Positions 41,617 to 50,010 of a stretch of 64,000 bases of DNA are shown piece after piece (the stretch's first letter is position 1; the number at the start of each line of letters is the position of its first letter). The position numbers and the translations under genes were made by a program. Origin of the DNA: Phycisphaerae bacterium (lineage in GTDB: Bacteria > Planctomycetota > Phycisphaerae > Sedimentisphaerales > Anaerohalosphaeraceae). The stretch spans positions 109,184 through 173,183 of the forward strand of contig JAGPMT010000002.1 of the NCBI GenBank assembly GCA_018052735.1. The letters are read 5' to 3'. The notes under the pieces were generated by a model. It had not been told where the DNA came from. It was given only the letters and a program-made list of their open reading frames with translations, and did not search any database.

Positions 41617-44403
41617 ATGGCACAAAAAAAAGCCGTAAAAACTGCCCCGAATGCAGTTAAGAAGCCCGTGAAAAAAGCCGCCTCCAAAGCGGGCAAAATG
41701 GTATATTTCTTCGGCGGCGGAAAAGCTGAAGGAAACGCCAAAATGAAGGAACTCTTGGGCGGCAAGGGCGCCAATTTGGCCGAAATGGCCTCGCTGGGCA
41801 TCCCGGTCCCACCCGGATTCACCATCACCACAGAGGTCTGCACCCATTACTATCAGAACAAAAAGAAATACCCTGCCGGCCTGGATAAAGAAGTTGCCGC
41901 CGCTCTGGCCAAGGTTGAAAAGATTATGGGCCGCAAGCTGGGCGATGTAAATAATCCCCTGCTTGTGTCCGTCCGTTCCGGTGCTCGTTCATCGATGCCC
42001 GGAATGATGGAAACCGTTCTGAATGTCGGTCTGACCAGCAAAACCATACCCGGCCTGATTAAGCAGTCCGGCAATGAGCGGTTCGTCTATGATGCCTACC
42101 GCCGTTTGATTATGATGTATTCCGATGTCGTCATGGAAAAGGCAGCCGGCATCGAACCCAAAGACGACGAGGGCATCCGCCGTCAGCTTGAACGTCTGAT
42201 GGACCAGATGAAAAAGGCCAAGGGTTATACCAGCGATACCGATTTAACGGCAGAAGATCTCAAGATACTTTGCGACCAGTTCAAAGCTAAGGTTAAGGAT
42301 GTTCTCGGCAAGCCCTTCCCTGATGATGCCTATGACCAGTTGTGGGGCGGTATTGAAGCTGTGTTCGCTTCATGGAACGGCAAGCGGGCTGTCAGCTACC
42401 GCCGCATTGAAGGCATTCCGGACGACTGGGGTACCGCTGTTAATGTCCAGACCATGGTCTTTGGCAATATGGGTGACGATTGCGCCACAGGCGTGGCCTT
42501 CTCCCGCAATCCGGGCAACGGTGAAAATACCTTCTATGGCGAGTATCTGGTCAATGCTCAGGGTGAAGATGTGGTGGCTGGTATCCGTACCCCTGCCCCC
42601 ATCAACAAAGAATCGCAATCCGAACACAACAAGCATCTGGTAACCCTCGAAAAGGGAATGCCCAAGCTTTACAAAGAGCTGGTAGCCATTAAGAATCGGC
42701 TGGAAAAGCACTACCGCGATATGCAGGATATTGAGTTTACCATCGAAAAGGGACGTCTGTTTATGCTCCAGTGCCGTGTCGGCAAGCGCAATGGTCCTGC
42801 GGCGGTGCGAATGGCCGTAGATATGGTCAAAGAAAAGCTCATCACCAAGGAAATGGCTGTAATGCGGGTTACTCCTGCCCAGCTGGATGAATTGCTTCAC
42901 CCGATTATCGATCCCAAGGTGGAAAAGGAGCAGAAGGTTCTGGCCAAAGGTCTTCCGGCTGGTCCCGGCGGTGCCACCGGGCAGATTGTCTTTACTGCCA
43001 ACGATGCCGTTAATTGGGCCAAGGAAGGCAAGAAGGTCATTCTGGTCCGCGAAGAGACCAACCCCGAAGATGTCGAGGGAATGAGAGCCGCTCAGGCCAT
43101 TCTTACTGCCCGCGGCGGCATGACAAGCCATGCAGCACTGGTTGCTCGCGGCTGGGGCAAATGCTGCATCGTCGGTTGCGGTGCCCTCCATGTCGATTTG
43201 GCTGCTAAGACGGTCCGTGTTGATGGCACTGCCCTCAGGGAAGGCGACTGGATTACCCTCAATGGCACACGGGGCAATGTCTATGTCGGTCAGCTGCCGA
43301 TGATGGACGCCGGCGAGGAAAACAAGGTTCTGATGGATTTCTTGAAAATCTGCGATGCCGTACGCAAGCTGGGCATCCGCACCAACGCTGATACGCCTGA
43401 AGATGCCGCCCGTGCCAAAGCATTCGGCGCAGAAGGCATCGGCCTCTTCCGTACCGAGCATATGTTCTACGGCAAAAACAGCGAGCAGCCGCTGTTTTGC
43501 CTGCGTAAGATGATTATGTCCAAGACCCTCGACGAGCGCCGAAAAGCCCTCAACGAACTGTTCCCCTTCGTCAAGCGCGACATCAAAGCCACGCTGGCCG
43601 CTATGGATGGAATGCCCGTGGTTATTCGCCTGCTGGATCCCCCGCTGCATGAGTTTGTGCCGCAGGATGAGGCCCGACAGGCCGAGCTGGCACAGTCCTT
43701 GGGCATCAGCATTGCCGAACTGACCAAGCGTGCAGAGGATCTCCACGAAACCAATCCGATGATGGGACATCGCGGCGTTCGTCTGGGCATTACATACCCG
43801 GAAGTAACTGAGATGCAGGTGCGGGCAATTTATGAAGCGGCTGCTGAATTGACCAAAGAAGGCAAGAAGCCCTATCCGGAAATTATGATTCCAGTAGTCT
43901 GCGATGTCAACGAGCTGAAAAACCAGTATGCGATTATCGACGCAGTCTATAAAGAAGTGCTGGCCAAGTTTGGTCTCAAGAAACTGAAGACCCTTACCGG
44001 AACAATGATCGAGATCCCGCGGGCTGCGCTGGTAGCCAATCAGATAGCCGAATATGCCTCCTTCTTCAGCTTTGGAACGAACGACCTGACGCAGATGAGC
44101 TTCGGCTTCAGCCGTGACGACATCGGCGGTTTTGTGCCCGATTATGTCTCCAAAGGCATTCTGCCCGGAGATCCGTTCCAGAGCATCGATGTAATTGGTG
44201 TCGGCGAATTGATTAAAATCGGAATTGAGCGCGGCCGTTCAGCCAAAAAAGACCTTGAAGTTGGTATCTGCGGCGAACATGGCGGTGAGCCGGCTAGCAT
44301 TGAGTTCTGCCACAAGGTGGGTATGAACTATGTCAGCTGTTCTCCATTCCGTGTACCGATTGCTCGTCTGGCCGCCGCACAGGCTGCGGTTAAAAATAAA
44401 TAA
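41617..44403 (+). CDS. ppdK: Pyruvate, phosphate dikinase
   Basis: 928 residues. Reversibly converts pyruvate, ATP and phosphate to phosphoenolpyruvate, AMP and pyrophosphate. The ATP-grasp domain holds MKELLGGKGANLAEMASLGI and VSVRSGARSSMPGMM. The swivelling phosphohistidine domain has GGMTSHAALVARGWG, with the catalytic His and the regulatory Thr. The PEP-binding barrel ends in GICGEHGGEPASIEFCHKVG. A Lys/Ala-rich tail of about 25 residues (AQKKAVKTAPNAVKKPVKK) precedes the enzyme and is not usual. Own promoter and terminator. In anaerobes it often works in glycolysis with PPi. Confidence 0.97.
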   Translation: MAQKKAVKTAPNAVKKPVKKAASKAGKMVYFFGGGKAEGNAKMKELLGGKGANLAEMASLGIPVPPGFTITTEVCTHYYQNKKKYPAGLDKEVAAALAKVEKIMGRKLGDVNNPLLVSVRSGARSSMPGMMETVLNVGLTSKTIPGLIKQSGNERFVYDAYRRLIMMYSDVVMEKAAGIEPKDDEGIRRQLERLMDQMKKAKGYTSDTDLTAEDLKILCDQFKAKVKDVLGKPFPDDAYDQLWGGIEAVFASWNGKRAVSYRRIEGIPDDWGTAVNVQTMVFGNMGDDCATGVAFSRNPGNGENTFYGEYLVNAQGEDVVAGIRTPAPINKESQSEHNKHLVTLEKGMPKLYKELVAIKNRLEKHYRDMQDIEFTIEKGRLFMLQCRVGKRNGPAAVRMAVDMVKEKLITKEMAVMRVTPAQLDELLHPIIDPKVEKEQKVLAKGLPAGPGGATGQIVFTANDAVNWAKEGKKVILVREETNPEDVEGMRAAQAILTARGGMTSHAALVARGWGKCCIVGCGALHVDLAAKTVRVDGTALREGDWITLNGTRGNVYVGQLPMMDAGEENKVLMDFLKICDAVRKLGIRTNADTPEDAARAKAFGAEGIGLFRTEHMFYGKNSEQPLFCLRKMIMSKTLDERRKALNELFPFVKRDIKATLAAMDGMPVVIRLLDPPLHEFVPQDEARQAELAQSLGISIAELTKRAEDLHETNPMMGHRGVRLGITYPEVTEMQVRAIYEAAAELTKEGKKPYPEIMIPVVCDVNELKNQYAIIDAVYKEVLAKFGLKKLKTLTGTMIEIPRAALVANQIAEYASFFSFGTNDLTQMSFGFSRDDIGGFVPDYVSKGILPGDPFQSIDVIGVGELIKIGIERGRSAKKDLEVGICGEHGGEPASIEFCHKVGMNYVSCSPFRVPIARLAAAQAAVKNK

Positions 44404-44422
44404 CACTTTCGCTTTCAATCTT

Positions 44423-44458
44423 CACCCAGCCCCTGCCGAGGGGCTGGGTGATTTTCTA
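44423..44458 (+). terminator. Intrinsic terminator after ppdK
   Basis: A perfect 11-bp stem (CACCCAGCCCC and complement) with a 6-nt loop, then ATTTTCT. It begins 20 bp after the ppdK stop. Confidence 0.85.
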
Positions 44459-44594
44459 TTAATTCCATACTAACGACAATCCATATCTAAAACATCTATT
44501 GCTATCGTTGGTTGAATTGAGTTTGCTTTTCATCGATGCAAATCAGTTAACTGAAAATTATTCCTTGCCTATCCTAAAATTCTTATTTTTTCCA

Positions 44595-44622
44595 TTGACA
44601 CACTATATATTGATGATAATAT
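44595..44622 (+). promoter_or_regulatory. Promoter of nrdR
   Basis: TTGACA (44595-44600), 16-nt spacer, TAATAT (44617-44622). The first NrdR-like box lies inside the spacer and the second just past the predicted start. Confidence 0.6.
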
Positions 44623-44645
44623 ATTCAAAATTGAATATATAGTAA
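44600..44645 (+). promoter_or_regulatory. Paired NrdR-like boxes
   Basis: Box 1 ACACTATATATTGATG (44600-44615) matches about 13 of 16 positions of the NrdR box consensus. Box 2 ATTGAATATATAGTAA (44630-44645) matches about 11 of 16. Their centres are 30 bp apart, close to the three-turn spacing known for NrdR sites. Both overlap the nrdR promoter, implying self-repression. Confidence 0.6.
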
Positions 44646-44668
44646 TCCCCATTAGCGCGGAAGTGGTT

Positions 44669-45160
44669 ATGAGATGTCCGTTTTGTAAAGAAGACAACGA
44701 CAAGGTCATTGATTCCCGGTCGAGCGAAGGCGGACGTATCATTCGGCGGCGTCGTGAGTGCCTGCTTTGCGGACGGCGTTTTACCACCTACGAAAAAATC
44801 GGCGAAGCCTTCAAATTAAGCGTTATTAAAAAGGACGGAACGCGGGTTCCCTATGATCGTGATAAGCTTGTTGCCGGCCTCCAGAAAGCCTGTTATAAGC
44901 GTCCGGTTTCAGCTGAAAAAATTCAGGACATTGCCGACCGCATAGAAGAAGAGGTCTTCCGCAATTACGATAAAGAAGTCTCTTCTTTGTTTCTTGGCGA
45001 GCAGGCAATGCGATTTCTCCGCAAAGTGGATAAGGTAGCATATATTCGTTTTGCCAGTGTCTATCGGGATTTTACAGATGCCGGCGCTCTGCTGGATGAA
45101 GTCAGCCAAGCCATTCGGGAGCCCGACAATGCAGATCAGCCGCACCTGTTTAATGTCTGA
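44669..45160 (+). CDS. nrdR: Ribonucleotide reductase repressor NrdR
   Basis: 163 residues. N-terminal zinc ribbon with C3, C6, C31 and C34 and the basic RRRREC stretch, then the ATP-cone that reads ATP/dATP (KKDGTRVPYDRDKLVAGLQKACYKRP). NrdR represses ribonucleotide reductase genes when dATP is high. ATG at 44669 begins the conserved MRCPFC; GGAAG lies 5 nt upstream. No reductase gene is in this window. The next gene also holds ATP-cone-like sequence. Confidence 0.96.
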   Translation: MRCPFCKEDNDKVIDSRSSEGGRIIRRRRECLLCGRRFTTYEKIGEAFKLSVIKKDGTRVPYDRDKLVAGLQKACYKRPVSAEKIQDIADRIEEEVFRNYDKEVSSLFLGEQAMRFLRKVDKVAYIRFASVYRDFTDAGALLDEVSQAIREPDNADQPHLFNV

Positions 45161-45192
45161 TTAGTGCGGCAGCGATTGAAAGGACTCAATCG

Positions 45193-45735
45193 ATGCAAAT
45201 ACGAGTGATAAAGGCAGACGGTTCAACAGAGCCATACCTGCACACCAAGGTTCTCGGCACGCTGCATAGGGCCTTGGCCGGTGCCGGAAGAGACGGTTTG
45301 GATATAGCCGAAATGCTGGCCGAGGCGATTACCGCCTTTCTCTATCAGCAGCCTTCACTTGGGCAACTGACTGCAGAGCAGATTCATTTAATGATTTTAT
45401 CTGTCCTGTCCGGAGCGGGTTTCGAAGAAGCGGCTGAAGCACTTCAGCATCACCATCTCTGCCGCTCGCTGCATCGGCATCGTATTGAAGTGGTAGATAG
45501 CCAGTGGCTCCAATGGGATAAAAGCCGAATCGTCGAAGATTTGGTTAGCCGCTATCGGATGGATCGGCTGATGGCGCGTACTATTGCCGGGACTGTTGAG
45601 GAAAAAATTTTGCGGCTTGGTCTGCTGCGTATTCGCAAAACCCTGATTCGCCACCTCGTAACGGCGGATATGGAAGCACTGCTCGAGGCCGACCGTCAAC
45701 TTGCCGATGTCGCTCAGCAATATGCCGCTCTTTAA
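45193..45735 (+). CDS. ATP-cone-like protein without zinc ribbon or catalytic domain
   Basis: 180 residues. The N-terminus resembles an ATP-cone (RVIKADGSTEPYLHTKVLGTLHRAL), the nucleotide-sensing module of NrdR and ribonucleotide reductases. The second half (WDKSRIVEDLVSRYRMDRLMARTIAG) looks like a second, more divergent cone. No zinc-binding cysteines or other domain are present. It follows nrdR by 32 bp with GAAAGGA before the ATG, so both genes should answer to the same NrdR boxes. It may form mixed oligomers with NrdR; this is inference. AsnC-like or other regulators were considered and do not fit. Confidence 0.75.
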   Translation: MQIRVIKADGSTEPYLHTKVLGTLHRALAGAGRDGLDIAEMLAEAITAFLYQQPSLGQLTAEQIHLMILSVLSGAGFEEAAEALQHHHLCRSLHRHRIEVVDSQWLQWDKSRIVEDLVSRYRMDRLMARTIAGTVEEKILRLGLLRIRKTLIRHLVTADMEALLEADRQLADVAQQYAAL

Positions 45736-45844
45736 AAACACAGCTTTCTCAAGAAGTATAAAAATCCGGGCGAACAAGGACGTTTGCTTCAGGCAGCCGC
45801 GAGCAAAGGAAGCCAGCGCCCAAAAAATTAACGACGAGGAGTAT

Positions 45845-45907
45845 ATGAGAACCTCACAGGGATCGGGCTGCCTGATTTTTGACTGTCGAAAATTGCATTT
45901 GAGATAA
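45845..45907 (+). CDS. Possible 20-residue peptide
   Basis: A short frame (MRTSQGSGCLIFDCRKLHLR) starts a few bases after GAGGAG and ends 27 bp before a terminator. It has two cysteines. It may be chance; no homologue is known to me. Confidence 0.25.
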   Translation: MRTSQGSGCLIFDCRKLHLR

Positions 45908-45933
45908 CCTAGCCCGCCACGGCTTTGAGACAA

Positions 45934-45970
45934 GGCCCGGGGGATTTTATTCCGCCCGGGCCGGCTTTAT
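45934..45970. terminator. Terminator between the nrdR operon and the convergent PH-domain gene
   Basis: A perfect 8-bp GC stem (GGCCCGGG/CCCGGGCC) around a T-rich loop, followed by GGCTTTATT on the plus strand. The minus side lacks a T run. It lies between convergent units. Confidence 0.65.
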
Positions 45971-45999
45971 TAAACCGCTTTTATCGGCAAAGGAAGTAT

Positions 46000-46749
46000 T
46001 TAATCAATGTGGATTACACCCTGTCTGCGGTCAGCATCCAGAGAAGCCTTTTTAATGACATCGTACAGAGCTTTAGGATTGGCAACCTTTTCAAATTCAA
46101 ACACAGGATCAGATTCATCTTTGGTCACCAGCGTGACAGATCCGACTCCCGTGATGCAGTCCAGAAGACTTCGATGAAGTTTTATATCAACCACCCGAAA
46201 CATATCAAGATTGTCAATTTTCCGGCTGAAAACACCCCGTGTAAACTCTATACGGTCAGGATTGACTTCATAACGAATCCGCTTTAGCCGAATTGTCTGA
46301 TAAAGAACATTGACTACGACTATGCCCGCAAGACCCATACCCCCGTACTTGGCAATTGTGTCCCCAATCTGTATTTTCTCGACAGCAACAACTGGAATTA
46401 TCTTGTATGCAGCCAGTTTGCTGACAGGATGCAGCATCAGAATAATAGCGATTGCCAAAAAAATTGCTGATTCGACATACGTACCGACCAGCGCCCATAA
46501 CGATGGCGATGTCTCAAACAGAACATAAGAGTCATTTTTGTTAGAATTAGACATCTCATCTCTTGTTTTTCTGTCTTGTTCGGCAGACAATTGTAGCCCT
46601 GCTTTCCCGCCAACTGCCCGTCGGGAATGAAGTGATACTGGAAGGCCCCTATTATCTTCGAGAAACTCTTTGCAAAACCGGCATTTGACGGCTTCAATAT
46701 GGATTAATTCATTGCAGAATGGGCATCTTTTTGTCGCTTTTTCACTCAT
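46000..46749 (-). CDS. Zinc-ribbon plus bacterial PH-domain membrane protein
   Basis: 249 residues. N-terminal zinc-ribbon cysteine pairs (CPFC at about residue 9 and CRFC at about 23), a polar linker, two membrane helices (ESAIFLAIAIILML and GLAGIVVVNVLY), then a bPH2 (YdbS/YdbT-like) domain (YEVNPDRIEFTRGVFSRKIDNLDMFRVVDI). PH-domain proteins of this kind sit at the inner membrane and their role is poorly known. The ribbon fused to a PH domain is less usual. Stands alone, convergent with the nrdR operon. Confidence 0.8.
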   Translation of the reverse strand: MSEKATKRCPFCNELIHIEAVKCRFCKEFLEDNRGLPVSLHSRRAVGGKAGLQLSAEQDRKTRDEMSNSNKNDSYVLFETSPSLWALVGTYVESAIFLAIAIILMLHPVSKLAAYKIIPVVAVEKIQIGDTIAKYGGMGLAGIVVVNVLYQTIRLKRIRYEVNPDRIEFTRGVFSRKIDNLDMFRVVDIKLHRSLLDCITGVGSVTLVTKDESDPVFEFEKVANPKALYDVIKKASLDADRRQGVIHID

Positions 46750-46813
46750 CTTATTGCACAGCGTATTCGCACCGGTTAATTTTGCAAGTTAAATTATACA
46801 AAGCGGTTGCTAC

Positions 46814-46842
46814 TTCCCATAAAATGTTATTTCGGTTATAAT
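46814..46842 (+). promoter_or_regulatory. Sigma-70-type promoter for der
   Basis: TTCCCA, 17-nt spacer, perfect TATAAT. Transcription would start near 46849, about 30 nt before the ATG. Confidence 0.5.
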
Positions 46843-46879
46843 TTCGCTGAAATTGAATATTTGAGAACGGAAATACCCA

Positions 46880-48193
46880 ATGGCATTACCTGTTGTAGCA
46901 ATAATCGGGCGTCCCAATGTAGGCAAAAGCAGTCTGCTCAATTCGCTGTCCGGGCAGATGATAAGCATTGTGGACTCGATGGCCGGCGTAACGCGCGACC
47001 GCGTCAGCACTATCATAAACGAAGGCGACCGGTATTTTGAGCTGGTGGATACCGGGGGCTATGGAATTGTAGACACCGATGCCCTTGAATCACACGTCGA
47101 AAATCAGATTTTTCAGGCCATCGGTTCTGCCGATGTCGTGCTGTTTATGGTTGATATCCGAGAGGGGGTGGTTCCCCTTGACCAAACAATCGCTGCTCTC
47201 CTTCGCAAGCACTCGCTCCAAGTAATTCTGGTTGCCAATAAGGCCGACAGCCCAAAGCAGCTTGCACTGGCCAGCGAATTCCTCAAACTGGGTTTCGGCG
47301 AGCCAATCTGCATTTCAGCTGCCAACCTTGTCAACCGTGCTGCCCTGATGGAGCGAATCTGCCAAATGCTTGACCATCTGCCCTGCGAAAAGCCTGCTGA
47401 AGCAGTAATGAAATTGGCTGTAGTCGGCAAGCGCAATGCCGGCAAAAGCACCTTTATCAATGCCGTCGTCGGGCAGGAACGTGTCATCGTCAGTGATGTT
47501 CCCGGCACTACCCGTGACGCGGTGGATGTCCGTTTTGAAAAGGACGGGCGCCAGTTTATTATTATTGATACAGCTGGGGTAAGAAAAATCGGAAAAATGC
47601 AGAACGACATCGAATATTACGGCTATACACGGGTTACCCGAAGCATCCGTCGGGCCGATGTTATCCTCTTTATGATGGATGCCGCAACAAAGATTTCGCA
47701 GGTCGATAAAAAACTGTGTGCCCTGATTTGTCAGGAAAACAAACCCTGTGTGATTGTTGTCAACAAATGGGACTTGGTCAAGAACCAAGCTGCTGCTGAA
47801 GATTATGCCGACTACCTCAGCAAGGTTCTGGTCGGCATTCGCCATGCCCCCATTGCCTTTACTACCGCCAAGGACGGAAAAAATATCCAAAGCGTCCTCG
47901 ATTTGGCGGCTGAACTTTTTAAGCAGGCTTCAGCAAAGATTCCAACTGCCCGATTAAACAAAGCTGTTGAGATGCTGGCTTCGGAAAAGGCCGCCGGCTC
48001 CCGCAAAAAGGCGGGTATCCCGAAGATTTATTATGCCGCACAGGTGGCCTCCAATCCCGTCTGCATTCTGCTGTTTGTTAATAATCCGGCACTGTTTGAC
48101 CAGCCCTATCAGCGGTTTATCATCAGCCGGCTGGGAGAACTGCTGGGTTTGGAAGAAGTCCCGATACGTTTGCTGCTGCGCAGACGCAGCTAA
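46880..48193 (+). CDS. der: Ribosome biogenesis GTPase Der
   Basis: 437 residues. Two tandem GTPase domains: the first with GRPNVGKSSLLNSLSGQ, DTGGYG and NKAD; the second with GKRNAGKSTFINAVVGQ, DTAGVRK and NKWDLV. A C-terminal KH-like domain follows (PKIYYAAQVASNPVCILLFVNNP). Essential for 50S subunit maturation. Its second G1 loop has GKRNAGKS in place of the usual NVGKS form. Between der and cstA there are 59 bp. Confidence 0.97.
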   Translation: MALPVVAIIGRPNVGKSSLLNSLSGQMISIVDSMAGVTRDRVSTIINEGDRYFELVDTGGYGIVDTDALESHVENQIFQAIGSADVVLFMVDIREGVVPLDQTIAALLRKHSLQVILVANKADSPKQLALASEFLKLGFGEPICISAANLVNRAALMERICQMLDHLPCEKPAEAVMKLAVVGKRNAGKSTFINAVVGQERVIVSDVPGTTRDAVDVRFEKDGRQFIIIDTAGVRKIGKMQNDIEYYGYTRVTRSIRRADVILFMMDAATKISQVDKKLCALICQENKPCVIVVNKWDLVKNQAAAEDYADYLSKVLVGIRHAPIAFTTAKDGKNIQSVLDLAAELFKQASAKIPTARLNKAVEMLASEKAAGSRKKAGIPKIYYAAQVASNPVCILLFVNNPALFDQPYQRFIISRLGELLGLEEVPIRLLLRRRS

Positions 48194-48252
48194 TAAATGA
48201 AGGTCAGTTTTGAGCGTGATGCTCTACGGTACTGCCAAACAGGAGGTTTGCT

Positions 48253-50010
48253 ATGGATGCACTTTTACTAATGCTGGTTTGTTTTGTCGGATATTTGGTA
48301 GCTTATCACACGTACGGCAAATTTCTAGCCCGCAAGATTTTCTGTCTGCGTCCTGAAGCCCCTGTGCCCAGCCGCCAGCATCAGGATGGCATCGATTTTG
48401 TCCCAACCCGAAAAGGGATCTTATTCGGTCATCATTTTACTTCCATTGCTGGTACCGGTCCCATTGTCGGTCCGGCCATCGGCATTATCTGGGGCTGGCT
48501 GCCGGCTCTCTTGTGGGTAACACTCGGTTGCGTGCTGATGGGTGCTGTACACGATTTCGGAACGCTGGTCGTTTCCCTGCGAAACGACGGCAAAAGCATA
48601 TCGGAAATAGCCGCCCGCTATATCAATAAGCGTGTCCGGCTGATTTTTTTCCTCATAGTCTTTCTGGCACTGCTGATTATTATTGCCATCTTCGGTATCG
48701 TGATAGCAACGGTTTTCAAGCTCTACCCTGCTTCTATCTTGGCCGTCTGGCTTCAGATTCCCATCGCAATGCTGCTGGGCTGGGCAATTTACAGGAAAAA
48801 CGCCGATGTCTTGTTCTGTACCATTGCAGCTGTACTGGCAATGTACGGCTGCATCGCGCTGGGGGCCTGGTTGGAATCGGTCCGGCCGGGGATGTTCAAT
48901 TTCCCAGCCGATTGGATGATTCCCCCGACAGGCCTCTGGACAATTCTGCTGCTGGTTTATGTCTGGTTTGCCTCGACCCTGCCGGTAACAATGCTGCTCC
49001 AGCCGCGCGATTATATTAACGCTTGGCAGCTTTATATTATGATGGGGCTTTTGGCCTGCGGCATCGCCGCTTCGGCCTTTCTGCACCCGGAATTCGCACT
49101 GACTGCTCCGGCCTTGCAGGATGCTCCCTCAGATGCTCCGCCGCTGCTGCCGATGATGTTTGTCATCATTGCCTGCGGTGCCATCAGCGGCTTCCATTCA
49201 CTGGTGGCCAGCGGAACCAGCACCAAGCAGCTTCAAGCCGAGCCAGATGCCTTGTTCGTCGGCTACGGTTCAATGCTTTTGGAAGGCGCACTGGCAGTGT
49301 TGGTGATTGTTTGTATTGCAGGAGGCTTGAGTCTGGGTGTCAGCCAAATGTCCGGCCCGCAGGCTTGGCAGCACTTCTATGGTCTCTGGATGGGCGAAAA
49401 AGGCCTCGAAAGCAATCTGGCGCCGGTGGTCATAGGGGCTTCGAATGTAATGACTTCGCTGGGCATTCCTGCGGCGCTGGGAATGGCTATTATTGGGGTG
49501 TTTATTTCCTCTTTTGCTGGAACTACCCTTGACACGGCCACGCGTATTCAGCGCTATGTTATCAGTGAACTGGCCGATGATTTTCACCTGCCTGTGCTGT
49601 CCAACCGTTGGATTGCCACGACGGCAGCCGTCCTGACCGCCGCAGCGCTGGCATTCATCAATACATCCGAAGGGCACATTGTCTTCGGTGCTGATGCCGC
49701 CGGTGCTAAACGGCTCTGGCCGCTCTTTGGAACCGTTAATCAGCTTCTGGCAGCGCTGGCGCTTCTGGTGATAACAATGTACCTCAAACGCAAAGGCGGT
49801 TTACGCTATCTGGTAGCCGCCGTGCCCTGTCTGATAATGCTCCTTGTAACCGGCTGGGCGATGGTCCTCAATGAAATTAGTTATATCAAAACGAAAAATG
49901 TCCTGCTGGCAACAGTCGGAGGGCTTGTTTTTCTCCTGGCTGTGTGGATGACAGCTGAAACTGTCATCCAGTTTTCCCGAAGCTGCTCTACGGGACCGTC
50001 AGAGGATTAA
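48253..50010 (+). CDS. cstA: Carbon starvation protein CstA family transporter
   Basis: 585 residues, short against about 700 in E. coli CstA, and closer to the shorter CstA forms of anaerobes. About 15 membrane helices. Family signatures include FVPTRKGILFGHHFTSIAGTGPIVGPAIGIIWGW and the ISGFHSLVASGTSTKQL region. CstA-type proteins import pyruvate or peptides; pyruvate would suit ppdK metabolism, but this is inference. AGGAGG precedes the ATG. Its 3' end overlaps the convergent ybbR gene by 23 bp. Confidence 0.93.
   Translation: MDALLLMLVCFVGYLVAYHTYGKFLARKIFCLRPEAPVPSRQHQDGIDFVPTRKGILFGHHFTSIAGTGPIVGPAIGIIWGWLPALLWVTLGCVLMGAVHDFGTLVVSLRNDGKSISEIAARYINKRVRLIFFLIVFLALLIIIAIFGIVIATVFKLYPASILAVWLQIPIAMLLGWAIYRKNADVLFCTIAAVLAMYGCIALGAWLESVRPGMFNFPADWMIPPTGLWTILLLVYVWFASTLPVTMLLQPRDYINAWQLYIMMGLLACGIAASAFLHPEFALTAPALQDAPSDAPPLLPMMFVIIACGAISGFHSLVASGTSTKQLQAEPDALFVGYGSMLLEGALAVLVIVCIAGGLSLGVSQMSGPQAWQHFYGLWMGEKGLESNLAPVVIGASNVMTSLGIPAALGMAIIGVFISSFAGTTLDTATRIQRYVISELADDFHLPVLSNRWIATTAAVLTAAALAFINTSEGHIVFGADAAGAKRLWPLFGTVNQLLAALALLVITMYLKRKGGLRYLVAAVPCLIMLLVTGWAMVLNEISYIKTKNVLLATVGGLVFLLAVWMTAETVIQFSRSCSTGPSED

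Noticed and set aside
42370..43770. 466-codon open frame on the minus strand opposite ppdK
   Set aside because: It lies fully inside ppdK, has no ribosome site and reads as the complement of biased codons.
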